Below are positions 9,493 to 18,190 of a stretch of DNA of 64,000 nucleotides, one piece after another. The stretch's first letter is position 1; each line of letters starts with the position of its first letter. Source of the DNA: Shimia sp047124445 (GTDB lineage: Bacteria; Pseudomonadota; Alphaproteobacteria; Rhodobacterales; Rhodobacteraceae); NCBI RefSeq assembly GCF_047124445.1, contig NZ_CP138921.1:2232001-2296000 (forward strand). The letters are read 5' to 3'. The position numbers and the translations under genes are program-made. The notes beneath the pieces were generated by a model, which was not told the origin of the DNA, searched no databases, and saw only the letters and a program-made list of their open reading frames with translations.

Positions 9493-10146
9493 TTAATCCC
9501 CGCCCTGCGCCAACGCCGTCACCCCGGCCTCGCTCAGCATGTAGACGCCTTTGTCGACCTTCTCAAACCAGCCATAATGGTTGTCGCGCATCATCGTCGT
9601 GGCCTTTTCCACACCGGTGCCTTGGGCCACATCGCGCCCTCTGGACGCCCCGTTTTCATTGAGAAACACCGCACATTTTTCGGCGTCCTGCCGATACACC
9701 GTGACCTTCTCCCCGCGCATCCCGCCGGTGTTCGGATCACCTTCAAGACGTGAAAAAGCCTTCAAAAGCCGTGCCTTACGGACCTTCGACTTACGCGGTT
9801 GAAATGGTGCGGGGTCGCAATGCACCTCCACCGCGCCATCGTTAGACCGCACCGACAGCACCCCAAGCCCCAGTCGTTTGCACAGGCCAATATTGCCGGA
9901 AAACGCCTTCCACCCGGCCCGCCCTTTCCAGCGTGGCACCGCCACATAAACCGCATCCGTCACCGCCTGACGGGCCACCGCCTGTTGCAGCAACACGAGC
10001 GAGAAAGAGGTCTTTAACTCTACGATGACAGGCTCTTCACCGTCTTTCATCGCAACCACATCCGCCGCGCCCACCTCGGCTTTCACCTCAAAGCCCCGCG
10101 CCTCAAGCCACGCCTTCACCGGCGCATAAAGATCGGTTTCTGCCAT
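9493..10146 (-). CDS. DUF2161 protein with PD-(D/E)XK nuclease-type fold
   Basis: The 217-residue product starts MAETDLYAPVKAWLEARG and has the core EVGAADVVAMKDG followed by PVIVELK. The Asp and Glu-x-Lys are the metal and catalytic residues of the PD-(D/E)XK phosphodiesterase fold, as in DUF2161 (COG5482-type) proteins. The C-terminal half (ATTMMRDNHYGWFEKVDKGVY and onward) looks like a winged-helix module. Starts at 10155 (ATG) and 10173 (TTG) are also in frame; I chose 10146 by similarity to the family's usual N-terminus. A DNA-related role is possible but undemonstrated. Confidence 0.8.
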   Translation of the reverse strand: MAETDLYAPVKAWLEARGFEVKAEVGAADVVAMKDGEEPVIVELKTSFSLVLLQQAVARQAVTDAVYVAVPRWKGRAGWKAFSGNIGLCKRLGLGVLSVRSNDGAVEVHCDPAPFQPRKSKVRKARLLKAFSRLEGDPNTGGMRGEKVTVYRQDAEKCAVFLNENGASRGRDVAQGTGVEKATTMMRDNHYGWFEKVDKGVYMLSEAGVTALAQGGD

Positions 10147-10274
10147 CTTGTCCATGCCCTTTGGTAACGCCAATCCGGCGCGTTGCCCACATCATTTGCG
10201 GCGCCTTAGGCATTCGCCCTTGAGCCTCAAAAATGCCCTGCTACCTTGGCGCAAATGTCACCCGTGAGGTTCTG

Positions 10275-11285
10275 ATGCGTTTTTTGACCACCCTGTTGTT
10301 TTTGATCAGCTTTTCCAACATCGCCTCGGCAAATTGCGCGGGTCCAAACGTTTATCCGTCCTTGCCTGAAAGTGAACGCCAAGCTCTGGAAGCCAAGGCC
10401 GCGGAAGTCCCCTTTTCCGAGGGCCTGCTCTGGCGCGCGGAGAAAGACGGCGTGGTCAGCCATCTGATCGGCACCTTCCATGTGCACTTGCCGGAACACG
10501 CCGCCATGGTCGCCCGCCTGGAAGAGCTAACCCCCAAGTCGGAAAAGGTTTTTCTCGAGCTCACAGAAGAAGATCAACTCGGCTTCCAGCGTCACCTGAC
10601 GCAAAATCCCGAAAGCTATTTGATCCAATCAGGCCCGTCCCTGATTGACCGCCTCGGACCAGACCTCTGGGACCGCGTGGTGGTGCAGTTGGAGGAACGC
10701 GGCATGCCGCCCTTCCTCGCCGCCCGTTATCAGCCGTGGTTCCTCGGCATGACCCTGATGTTGCCGCCCTGTGCGTTTGATATTGTAAAGTCGGGCAAAA
10801 AAGGCCTCGATCAACAGATCGCGGCCATGGCGCAAGCCAACAACCTGCCTACCGCGTCGCTGGACAGTATTGACGGCCTGCTCACCATGCTGGCCTCCGA
10901 TCCGCTTGAGGACCAATTGGACGACCTGCGCTGGAGCCTGTCGCTCAACACCGATCTCGCCGCGCCTGATCTGATTGGCTCGGTGATTGCCATGTATCTG
11001 GATGAAACCATTCAGCTTATCTGGGAATTCAACACGGCAGAAACCTTCAAAAACGCCGGTGAGGACGAAGACAAAGCTCGCCTCGCAGCCCTGCTGAAGC
11101 AAGCCGAAGATGACCTTATCATCGCCCGCAATACAGCCTGGGCCGAAGTATTAGCCAAAGAACTGACGCAGACCCCGTCTTTGGTGGCCGTCGGCGCCAT
11201 GCACTTGCCAGGGGACCAAGGCGTGCTCAACCTGCTGCAAAGCGCTGGCTTCACCCTCACCCGCCTGCCTCTGAAATCGCCCTGA
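10275..11285 (+). CDS. TraB/GumN family protein, exported
   Basis: The 336-residue protein begins with a signal peptide (MRFLTTLLFLISFSNIASA) and contains the two family signatures: SHLIGTFHVHLPEH near residue 60 and, at the C-terminus, VAVGAMHLPGDQGVLNLLQ. The GxxH motifs and conserved glutamates resemble Tiki-type metalloproteases, so periplasmic metal-dependent peptidase activity is plausible but unproved. GAGG sits six bases before the ATG at 10275, which I prefer to the upstream ATG at 10233. The gene precedes ppaC by 119 bases and is probably transcribed alone. Confidence 0.85.
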   Translation: MRFLTTLLFLISFSNIASANCAGPNVYPSLPESERQALEAKAAEVPFSEGLLWRAEKDGVVSHLIGTFHVHLPEHAAMVARLEELTPKSEKVFLELTEEDQLGFQRHLTQNPESYLIQSGPSLIDRLGPDLWDRVVVQLEERGMPPFLAARYQPWFLGMTLMLPPCAFDIVKSGKKGLDQQIAAMAQANNLPTASLDSIDGLLTMLASDPLEDQLDDLRWSLSLNTDLAAPDLIGSVIAMYLDETIQLIWEFNTAETFKNAGEDEDKARLAALLKQAEDDLIIARNTAWAEVLAKELTQTPSLVAVGAMHLPGDQGVLNLLQSAGFTLTRLPLKSP

Positions 11286-11404
11286 AGCAACACCCCGCCG
11301 CGCCGCGAGGTCGCAGGGTCAAAGCCACAGGTGACAAACCCAACGCGCCCTTCTATAAGGCGCGCAACTTCACCGTTTTTCTTTGTTTCTAAGGACGTCG
11401 CGAC

Positions 11405-12319
11405 ATGACAACTCAAGTTTTTGGCCACAAATCCCCTGACACTGATTCCACCGGTTCCCCAATCATCTGGGCCTGGTATCTGAACGAAGTGAAAGGCACG
11501 CCGGCCGAAGCAAAACTGCTGGGCGAGCCCAACACCGAAGCCGCATGGCTCTTGAACCGCTGGGACCTGCCAAAGCCAGCGATCATCGAAGACGTAGCGG
11601 ACGACGCAGCTGTTGTGATCGTGGACACCAACAACCCGGCCGAGCTGCCTGCCAACATCAACGGCGCAGACGTTCAGGCGATCATCGACCACCACAAGCT
11701 GGTAGGCGGTCTGGAAACCAAAGGTCCAATCGACATCACCATCCGTCCGGTGGCCTGCACCGCAACCATCATGCATGACCTGATGGGCGACATCGAGATG
11801 CCAGACTTCATCAAAGGCACCATGCTGACCTGCATCCTGTCTGACACGCTTGAGTTCCGCAGCCCAACCACCACCGACCACGACAAAGCCGTGGCCGAGA
11901 AACTGGCGGCGGATCTGGGCATCGACATTTCGTCCTATGCGGCTGAAATGTTTGCCGCAAAATCCGACGTGTCTTCCTTCTCCGACGCAGAGCTGCTGCG
12001 CATGGACTCCAAGGAATACGAAGTCGACGGCACCAAATTCCGCGTCTCCGTTCTGGAAACCACCAGCCCCTCCACCGTTCTGGACCGCAAAGCGTCCCTG
12101 ATGGAGACCATGACCACCGTGGCGTCTGAAGACGGCGTGGATCAGGTGCTGCTGTTTGTTGTCGACATCCTCAACGAAGAGTCGACCCTGCTGGTGCCAA
12201 ACGATCTGGTGAAGGGCGTTGCTGCCAAGTCCTTTGACGTGGAAGCGTCTGGCGACAGCGTTGTGCTACCAGGCGTCGTGAGCCGCAAAAAACAGATCAT
12301 TCCAAACCTCAAGGTCTGA
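11405..12319 (+). CDS. ppaC: Manganese-dependent inorganic pyrophosphatase (family II)
   Basis: The enzyme hydrolyses pyrophosphate to phosphate in the cytosol. The DHH-family motifs are complete: FGHKSPDTDST (His8, Asp12, Asp14), VDTNNP (Asp74), DHHK (Asp95-His97), and the substrate-binding SRKKQ near the C-terminus. At 304 residues it has the usual length. Codon use is strongly biased, as in other highly expressed genes of this window (groEL, atp). The gene ends in a strong terminator 21 bases later. The identification is secure. Confidence 0.95.
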   Translation: MTTQVFGHKSPDTDSTGSPIIWAWYLNEVKGTPAEAKLLGEPNTEAAWLLNRWDLPKPAIIEDVADDAAVVIVDTNNPAELPANINGADVQAIIDHHKLVGGLETKGPIDITIRPVACTATIMHDLMGDIEMPDFIKGTMLTCILSDTLEFRSPTTTDHDKAVAEKLAADLGIDISSYAAEMFAAKSDVSSFSDAELLRMDSKEYEVDGTKFRVSVLETTSPSTVLDRKASLMETMTTVASEDGVDQVLLFVVDILNEESTLLVPNDLVKGVAAKSFDVEASGDSVVLPGVVSRKKQIIPNLKV

Positions 12320-12340
12320 TCCTGATCTGATGCAAATTCA

Positions 12341-12374
12341 AAGGCCGGTTCCTTCGGGAGCCGGCCTTTTTTTG
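12341..12374 (+). terminator. Rho-independent terminator after ppaC
   Basis: A 12-bp stem (12341-12352 with 12357-12368, one G-T pair), TTCG loop, followed by a T-run to 12373. Confidence 0.92.
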
Positions 12375-12386
12375 TGTTGAAGACGC

Positions 12387-13283
12387 TTACTGAGGTTCTG
12401 CCCCGTTCGGCAGTTGCCCCGCCGCCAGCCACTCCCAAAGTTCCGCCCAAAGCGCCTCCCGCCCTTTGCGAAACGCGCCGTCATGACCGACCTTCCTGGC
12501 GCCCAGTTGCCTCGGTGTTCGTACCACCAAGTGCTTTTCGGCCCTGCTATAGTGGCTCAGCGTGTCGCCACAGGCGGTCTCGGTGGCAATCGGATCATCA
12601 CTCAACACCCAGGCATTGATCGGACTGCACGGATCGTCAAAGTGATGCGGATAGCGCCCTTCAGACAGTTCCGGCAACAGATAACCGCGTCGCGCGCTCC
12701 ACCGCCGCCAGGTGCGGAACACATTCGGCGGCAAGGCCTCGCCGCCCCAAAGGCCGCCCGCCGGAATGTACCCATGCCGCGCGAGGCAATAACTGCCAAA
12801 GCCCCACCAGAAGAACAGCTCCAACGGCATATTGCGCAACTTGTGCACCCCCCAATGTCCATTGCCCACAGCCACAAAAGCGTGGCGCGATGTCTTGTCA
12901 TGGTTCTGCATAAACCCAACAAACTGCCCGCCAATGCTATGCCCCAAAGTTGTGAGTGGCAGGCCCGGCGCGAGGCTCTGCAGATGCTCAAGCGCGGCAG
13001 TCATATCCAAACGTCCCCAGTCCGGATAATCGATCCCACTGACCGCAAGGTTCTCTGCCCCGGACTCGCCGATCCCCCTGAAATCATAGATCAGCACCAC
13101 CGCGCCGCGTTGCGCCAGATAGGCCGCCACGTGGCGATAAATACGCCTCGGAAAGCCAGTGCCTGCTGAGATCAGAATGGCAACTTGCGGCGCGGCTCCG
13201 CGATAGACCGTGCCAGCCAGCTCCCAGCCGTCCTCCGCGCGAAATTTGATATCTTCAGCAATCACATCACCTTGATCCAACAT
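12387..13283 (-). CDS. Alpha/beta hydrolase coupled to a MarR regulator
   Basis: The 298-residue protein is an alpha/beta-hydrolase of the COG4757-like type. The nucleophile elbow is LGHSIGGQ, preceded by a VVLIYDFRGIGESG strand. The C-terminal histidine is probably in KVGHDGAF. Its ATG at 13283 overlaps the stop of the MarR gene (TGATG), so translation is coupled; an ATG 21 bases upstream inside marR is an alternative. It is convergent with ppaC. The MarR partner suggests induction by a small lipophilic or aromatic compound, which the hydrolase may attack; this is inference. Confidence 0.82.
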   Translation of the reverse strand: MLDQGDVIAEDIKFRAEDGWELAGTVYRGAAPQVAILISAGTGFPRRIYRHVAAYLAQRGAVVLIYDFRGIGESGAENLAVSGIDYPDWGRLDMTAALEHLQSLAPGLPLTTLGHSIGGQFVGFMQNHDKTSRHAFVAVGNGHWGVHKLRNMPLELFFWWGFGSYCLARHGYIPAGGLWGGEALPPNVFRTWRRWSARRGYLLPELSEGRYPHHFDDPCSPINAWVLSDDPIATETACGDTLSHYSRAEKHLVVRTPRQLGARKVGHDGAFRKGREALWAELWEWLAAGQLPNGAEPQ

Positions 13284-13744
13284 CACTCTTGTTCCTCGCG
13301 CCATTCCGCTTGATCGATCACATCCTCGGCGTTTTCCGCCAAATGGGTCAGAAACCGGCCAATGACCTCCTGCTCCGCCGCATCAAAGGGCGCTAACAGA
13401 AGCCCATTTACGTGCTGCACAAAGGGCACCGTACGTTGCACTAAGCTTTCCGCAGCTGGCTCTAGATAAATTCTCACCACGCGCCCATCTGAGTCTTCCC
13501 GCGCACGCCGCACAAAACCGCGCTCCACCATGCGATCAATCAAACCGCTCAGGCTGGATTTGCCCATCGACAATGCTTTGGCTAGTTGCGTGACGGTTTG
13601 GCCGTCCTGCTTGGACAGGAGCACCAGCACGCCATGTTGCGGCATCGACAGATCGGCCAAGGCCTGCGTTTTCCGTTCCGACGCGCGGGTGATGGCCGAA
13701 TGGGCCCGGTTCATCAGCAGGAATATTTTGGGTGGTTTTGGCAT
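13283..13744 (-). CDS. MarR family transcriptional regulator
   Basis: The 153-residue product is a standard-length MarR winged-helix repressor: MPQHGVLVLLSKQDG, then the recognition region QLAKALSMGKSSLSGLIDRM, then the wing ERGFVRRAREDSDGRVVRIYLE with the conserved D-GR. It would bind DNA as a dimer and release it when a small ligand binds. It is the first gene of a two-gene operon with an overlapping hydrolase. Two TTCGTAT-type palindromes lie immediately upstream of its start codon and are likely its own operators. Confidence 0.93.
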   Translation of the reverse strand: MPKPPKIFLLMNRAHSAITRASERKTQALADLSMPQHGVLVLLSKQDGQTVTQLAKALSMGKSSLSGLIDRMVERGFVRRAREDSDGRVVRIYLEPAAESLVQRTVPFVQHVNGLLLAPFDAAEQEVIGRFLTHLAENAEDVIDQAEWREEQE

Positions 13745-13750
13745 GATTGG

Positions 13751-13787
13751 TTCGTATCCGAATTACCTCACTTAATTCGTATACGAA
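13751..13787. promoter_or_regulatory. Twin palindromic operators before the MarR gene
   Basis: TTCGTATCCGAA (13751-13762, one mismatch from perfect) and TTCGTATACGAA (13776-13787, perfect 12-bp palindrome) are spaced 25 bases start to start. The nearer one is seven bases from the start codon. This arrangement fits MarR autoregulation. Confidence 0.75.
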
Positions 13788-13843
13788 CTTTCCACACATT
13801 CAATCCCCGCGCCGGATGACGTTGCGGGAAGCTACAAAACAAG

Positions 13844-13869
13844 GCGGGCGCCGCTTTCGCGCCGCCCGC
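13844..13869 (-). terminator. Terminator of the galactoside operon
   Basis: On the minus strand GCGGGCG pairs with CGCCCGC around a GAAA-looped inner stem with one mismatch, followed by CTTGTTTTG. It lies 27 bases past the GH42 stop codon. Confidence 0.7.
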
Positions 13870-13895
13870 TTCAACTCATCTCCGCTGCAAACCCG

Positions 13896-15833
13896 TTAGC
13901 CAGAACTTAGATCGCAGGCCACAACCGGCGTATTGCCTTCAAACACAAGCACGCCACAGGCCGGCACGCGATGCCCGCCGACGCTTGCGGAGAAGCTGTT
14001 ATAGTTGACCACAAACTCATAGGAGCCAAAGCGGCGGCGGCGCACGCCGTCCTGCATCGGCGACATGGCAACGCCAGCCTGTTCACAGGCCATGGACACA
14101 ACGCGGTCCCACAGCGTCTCATCCGGGAAGCTGCCAAGATACCAACGCCCGTTCTGTCCCATCAAAACGGCTGCCCCGTCTTGGGTTTTTAGCAGGACCT
14201 CAGCCGCACCGGACAAGCGCTCGTGCCAATGCTCCACTTTGCCCCCGCCAGACACATCCATGCCAGCCTGTGGTGGCAGGCTCTCGATCAGATCAACCCG
14301 CACATCCAGGTTGGGCACACCCGGGCGACCTTTGGCTGGGATCATGAACTCTTCGGTGATCGCTCCGGTGCGCGGCCCCATTACGGCCAGCGCGTCCGCC
14401 CCAGACATCGCCAGAACCAACGCTGGGTCCAACGTGGCGAGGCCCGGCGCAAACACCGCCTTGTAACCCGTGAAGTCCCGATGCGCCGCACTCACGATGT
14501 CCACAGACAGCCCCGCCCGGCGCAACCCGCGATAGGCCGAGAACACCAGTCGGAAATAGTCAAACCCTGCGCCTTGCGGCTGCGTTTTCCAGGCCCAATC
14601 AGAGGCATAGTCAAAGACAAGCGCCACATCTGCCTGTTGGGTGTCCTGCTCCTTGAGCATGTCGAGCACACCAGCCACGGCCCGTGCCTCATCCATACCC
14701 GGAGCCTCTACGCCATCCGGCGCTTGAAGGCCCGCGTGCATCTGCTCCTGCGCAAAGGGCGCCTGCCGCCAACGGAAGTAACTCACCACCTCTGCGCCAT
14801 GGGCAAAGGCTTCCAACGTCCACAGGGCCACCATGCCGGGTAACGGCGCAGGATTGTACGGCGCCCAATTCACCGGACCGGGCTGCTGCTCCATCACCCA
14901 CCATCGGCCCTTACCAACCGCGCGATAGAGATCATGGTGAAACGCCTGCATGTCAGGATCACCCTGCCGCAGGAACCGCGCCTTGTGTTCGTCAGAGGCT
15001 TCCAGGCGATCCGACAAGAACCCAATCGGGTAACTGTCCCAGCTCGCAATATCGAGGTCTTCGCCCACGTCAAAGTGGTCAAACTCAAGAATGCGGCCCA
15101 TGTAGTTGTGGATCAGTGGCGCCTCGCTATGCGCCTTCAAAATGTCCGCCTGCACCTTGTTGAACGCCACAACCTGATCACTAGAGAAGCGACGGAATGC
15201 CAGCACATGCGCGGGGTTTGGTTCAGTCACGGTCAGGTTTGGCAAATCGATCTGATCAAACGACGCATAATCCATAGACCAGAACACATTGCCCCAGGCC
15301 TCATTGAGCGCCTCAACTGTGCCATAGCGTTCCTGACACCAGTTTTGAAACGCCCGTTTGGCCGGTTCAGAATAGCTGATTGTGGTGTCGTGACAGCCGT
15401 ATTCATTGTCAGTCTGCCAAGCGGCCACATGTGGGTTCTTGCCATAGCGCTCGGCCACAATCTGGGTGATGCGCGCGCATTCATCGCGATAGCCTAGGTG
15501 ACTGAAGCAATAGTGCCGACGCGAGCCAAATTTGCGTGGCGCTCCATTTTCATCCACCGCCAGCATGTCGGGATGTTTGTCGATCATCCAGCGCGGCGGC
15601 GTTGCAGTTGGCGTGCCCAGCACGACTTTCAATCCAGCCGCCCCCAGCGTCTCAATTGCACGGTCCAGCCACTCCAGCGTCAACTGCCCTGGCACAGCCT
15701 CCATGCGGCTCCAGGCAAACTCACCGATCCGCACCCAACGGATGCCGGCCGCCACCATATCCGCCGCATCTTTGGCCCACATGTCTTCCGGCCAATGCTC
15801 CGGATAGTAACAAACGCCCAGTTCTTGCTTCAT
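13896..15833 (-). CDS. Beta-galactosidase, glycoside hydrolase family 42
   Basis: The 645-residue protein opens MKQELGVCYYPEHWPEDMW, the GH42 signature. The acid/base glutamate is Glu144 in WQTDNEYGCH and the nucleophile is Glu315 in WWVMEQQPGPVNW. The catalytic barrel is followed by a trimerisation (DJ-1-like) domain from about residue 395 and a small C-terminal beta domain, as usual. There is no signal peptide, so it cleaves imported beta-galactosides in the cytosol. It is the last gene of the operon and overlaps the SMP-30 gene by four bases (ATGA). Confidence 0.95.
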   Translation of the reverse strand: MKQELGVCYYPEHWPEDMWAKDAADMVAAGIRWVRIGEFAWSRMEAVPGQLTLEWLDRAIETLGAAGLKVVLGTPTATPPRWMIDKHPDMLAVDENGAPRKFGSRRHYCFSHLGYRDECARITQIVAERYGKNPHVAAWQTDNEYGCHDTTISYSEPAKRAFQNWCQERYGTVEALNEAWGNVFWSMDYASFDQIDLPNLTVTEPNPAHVLAFRRFSSDQVVAFNKVQADILKAHSEAPLIHNYMGRILEFDHFDVGEDLDIASWDSYPIGFLSDRLEASDEHKARFLRQGDPDMQAFHHDLYRAVGKGRWWVMEQQPGPVNWAPYNPAPLPGMVALWTLEAFAHGAEVVSYFRWRQAPFAQEQMHAGLQAPDGVEAPGMDEARAVAGVLDMLKEQDTQQADVALVFDYASDWAWKTQPQGAGFDYFRLVFSAYRGLRRAGLSVDIVSAAHRDFTGYKAVFAPGLATLDPALVLAMSGADALAVMGPRTGAITEEFMIPAKGRPGVPNLDVRVDLIESLPPQAGMDVSGGGKVEHWHERLSGAAEVLLKTQDGAAVLMGQNGRWYLGSFPDETLWDRVVSMACEQAGVAMSPMQDGVRRRRFGSYEFVVNYNSFSASVGGHRVPACGVLVFEGNTPVVACDLSSG

Positions 15834-16690
15834 AAAATCACCCGTGGTTCCGCCACCCCTTGGGCAACGTTGTCTATGGCAAAGACCATGCCGTTCTCCG
15901 GCGCCTCTGCCAATGTCTTTTCGTCAATCCCTTCGCGGGCGGAGGTCACCAAAAGCGTGGTCAGATCATCCCCACCGAAGGCCGGACAACTGCTGTGTTG
16001 CCCGCCAACCGAGACCGCTTTGAGGAAGGTCCCGTCCGGATCATAGGCCGCCACGCGGGCCGCGCCCCATTGCGCAATCCAGACGTTACCGTCCGCATCT
16101 ACAACCGCGCCGTCCGGGTTTAGGCCGCCTGCGTTGAGATCAAGATAGACTTCCGCAATGCCGACTGGCCAACCGCTCTCCGCATCCACAGCCTGACGCA
16201 TCACCAGCTTGGTCACCGTGTCAGTGTAGTAGGCACAGCCACGCGCCTTATCAAAACAGATCGCATTGCTGATCGTCACATCCGCCACAAGCTTGCGCAG
16301 CTCGCCATCAAAGTAGCGATAGATCGCACCGGCTTTGGGTTCCGCACTTTTGCCCATAGTGCCAATCCAAAACCCGCCCCAAGGGTCCGCGCGCCCATCG
16401 TTAGAGCGCGTCACCGGATTGTCTGCCTCTAAAGAGCACAAATACTCCTGCTCTTCGGTGTCGAGGTAAAACTTCCACAGGCCTGTTTCCGACGCCAGGA
16501 TCAGCGTGTCATGATCCACCCAGCCTGCCGCCGATACATGCTCGTCAAACTGCCACTCCAGCGGCGCGCCGTCCTTCTGGCTCAGCATTTTCTTGCCGAC
16601 AATATCAAACCAAAACAGCTGATTGCGCTCCGGGTGCCACAGCGGACCTTCACCCAACGCACACGGTCGGTCATCAAAAATAGTGCTCAT
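15830..16690 (-). CDS. SMP-30/gluconolactonase family protein, probable galactonolactonase
   Basis: The 286-residue beta-propeller starts MSTIFDDRPCALGEGPLWHP; the glutamate in the GEGPLW motif is the usual metal ligand, and RSNDGRADPWGGFWIGTM carries the conserved Asn-Asp pair. SMP-30 enzymes hydrolyse sugar lactones in the cytosol. Placed between KDPGal aldolase and GH42 in this operon it should open galactono-lactone made by the sugar dehydrogenase; that substrate is inferred from context. Start and stop both overlap the neighbours by four bases (ATGA). An upstream extension in frame to 16813 overlaps the aldolase and is not coding. Confidence 0.9.
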   Translation of the reverse strand: MSTIFDDRPCALGEGPLWHPERNQLFWFDIVGKKMLSQKDGAPLEWQFDEHVSAAGWVDHDTLILASETGLWKFYLDTEEQEYLCSLEADNPVTRSNDGRADPWGGFWIGTMGKSAEPKAGAIYRYFDGELRKLVADVTISNAICFDKARGCAYYTDTVTKLVMRQAVDAESGWPVGIAEVYLDLNAGGLNPDGAVVDADGNVWIAQWGAARVAAYDPDGTFLKAVSVGGQHSSCPAFGGDDLTTLLVTSAREGIDEKTLAEAPENGMVFAIDNVAQGVAEPRVIL

Positions 16691-17292
16691 GCAAATGCCT
16701 CGTCGTAAGCGGCCACAATGGCCTCTGCCCGTTGACGTACATCCTCCACGCTCATACCGGCTTTGTAAATCGCGGAGCCGATGCCAAAGCCATCTGCGCC
16801 TGCGGCAATCCACTCACCAAAGTTCTCTGGTCCTGCGCCACCCACAGCGTACACTTGGCTGTCTTTTGGTAGCACCGCCCGCACGGCTTTCAGGCCACCC
16901 GGACCCGCCATATTGCCAGGAAACAGCTTCAGACCGGTTGCACCAGCTTTTAAGGCCGCAAACGCCTCCGTTGGCGTAAACACACCCGGCCAGCTTTCCA
17001 GCCCCAGCTTGGCGGTGTGCGCAATCACCTCGGTGTCGCAGTTGGGCGAAACGATCAGCTTCCCGCCAACACTCGCAACCGCGTCCACTTGCGCAACCTC
17101 GAGCACCGTGCCTGCCCCTACGAGTGCGCGATCCCCAAACCCTTTCGCCAAAAGTTCAATGCTCGCCAATGGATCGGGCGAGTTCAGCGGCACCTCGATC
17201 TTATCGATACCCGCTGCAATGATAGCCTCCGCCATGGCTTTGATCTCGCCCGGGGTCACCCCGCGCAAGATGGCAATAATCGACCGGTTCAT
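16687..17292 (-). CDS. dgoA: 2-dehydro-3-deoxy-6-phosphogalactonate aldolase
   Basis: The 201-residue protein is a class I KDPG/KDPGal-type aldolase. IAILRGVTPGE carries the substrate-binding arginine, IEVPLNSPDP the active-site glutamate, and GLKLFPGN the Schiff-base lysine. It splits 2-keto-3-deoxy-6-phosphogalactonate to pyruvate and glyceraldehyde 3-phosphate. The gene begins four bases after dgoK stops and overlaps the SMP-30 gene by four. The neighbouring dgoK supports the galacto over the gluco substrate. The ATG at 17292 gives the standard length. Confidence 0.93.
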   Translation of the reverse strand: MNRSIIAILRGVTPGEIKAMAEAIIAAGIDKIEVPLNSPDPLASIELLAKGFGDRALVGAGTVLEVAQVDAVASVGGKLIVSPNCDTEVIAHTAKLGLESWPGVFTPTEAFAALKAGATGLKLFPGNMAGPGGLKAVRAVLPKDSQVYAVGGAGPENFGEWIAAGADGFGIGSAIYKAGMSVEDVRQRAEAIVAAYDEAFA

Positions 17293-17296
17293 ATTG

Positions 17297-18187
17297 TTAT
17301 CCCAAAAGGTTGCGCGCGGCAGACAGCCCCGCAAGTGTCATGTCCTGACAGTCCACAACGGTCACCCAACCGCCCTGGGCCTTCAGGGCCTCTGCATAAA
17401 CATCGGACAGCTGCTGCTCCCCGATCACCGCAATCTGCTGCCCCAGCCAGTATGGCCGCGACGCCGCCAGTTCAGCTCCCAACAGCAGCCCCGACAAGCG
17501 CGACCGCGCCGCCGCAGAAGGCGTTGCATTCAACAGATCGCTGGCGCGAATGCCAAACAGTTCTGAGGCGAGATTTTCCGGCCGCGACAAGGTCACATCC
17601 ATGCCCGCCGCAAAGGCCTCCGCGTCCCAGCCCTCACCAACCGAGTGCTGCAGCACAGACTGCTTGCTCAGGAGCGAAAACAACTCGCCCGTCATGAAGG
17701 TCCGGAAACTCACCACCTCATCGGCGCTGACATGCGCCCATTTGGTATGGGTGCCTGGCAAGCACAAGACGCCATCCCAATTCGCGTTGCGCGACAGGAA
17801 CCCCGCAATCTGCGTTTCTTCTCCCCGCATCACATCCGCGGGCTTTGGCTGTTTCAAACCGGGCACCACATGCACCCGAAGTCGCGTATCCGTATCGGGC
17901 ACAAGCACCGGCTGCGGCGCCAGCGCGGGCGCAGGCACCGCCGTGTACGGCGCCTCAACCCAGCCTTGGCGCGCCCCCACCATACCGCAGGCGATCACAT
18001 CTATCGGACCGTCGCCAAGCCAGTCTTCAACCAGTTCCAACAAAGCCGCTTCGAACCCGCCAGCGTCCAATTTCGCCATGCCCTTGTCTGACTGCGCCGT
18101 TGCCAAAAGTTTGTCGCCTTCCATGGCATAGGCGCGCAGCTTTGACGTACCCCAATCCACTCCAATCCATTGTGCTTGCACAGACAT
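17297..18187 (-). CDS. dgoK: 2-dehydro-3-deoxygalactonokinase
   Basis: The 296-residue enzyme phosphorylates 2-keto-3-deoxygalactonate at C6 with ATP. The actin-like ATPase phosphate-1 motif is WIGVDWGTSKLRAY at the N-terminus; the middle LCLPGTHTKWAHV and TFMTGELFSLLS segments are diagnostic for DgoK. It starts three bases after the SDR gene and is followed four bases later by dgoA, matching the usual dgoKA order. It fixes the operon's pathway as the De Ley-Doudoroff galactonate route. Confidence 0.95.
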   Translation of the reverse strand: MSVQAQWIGVDWGTSKLRAYAMEGDKLLATAQSDKGMAKLDAGGFEAALLELVEDWLGDGPIDVIACGMVGARQGWVEAPYTAVPAPALAPQPVLVPDTDTRLRVHVVPGLKQPKPADVMRGEETQIAGFLSRNANWDGVLCLPGTHTKWAHVSADEVVSFRTFMTGELFSLLSKQSVLQHSVGEGWDAEAFAAGMDVTLSRPENLASELFGIRASDLLNATPSAAARSRLSGLLLGAELAASRPYWLGQQIAVIGEQQLSDVYAEALKAQGGWVTVVDCQDMTLAGLSAARNLLG

Positions 18188-18190
18188 ATC

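Noticed and set aside
15830..16813. Longer start for the SMP-30 gene at 16813
   Set aside because: The extra 41 codons overlap the aldolase gene and encode an arginine/cysteine-rich stretch unlike the family; ATG 16690 has the ATGA overlap seen elsewhere in this operon.
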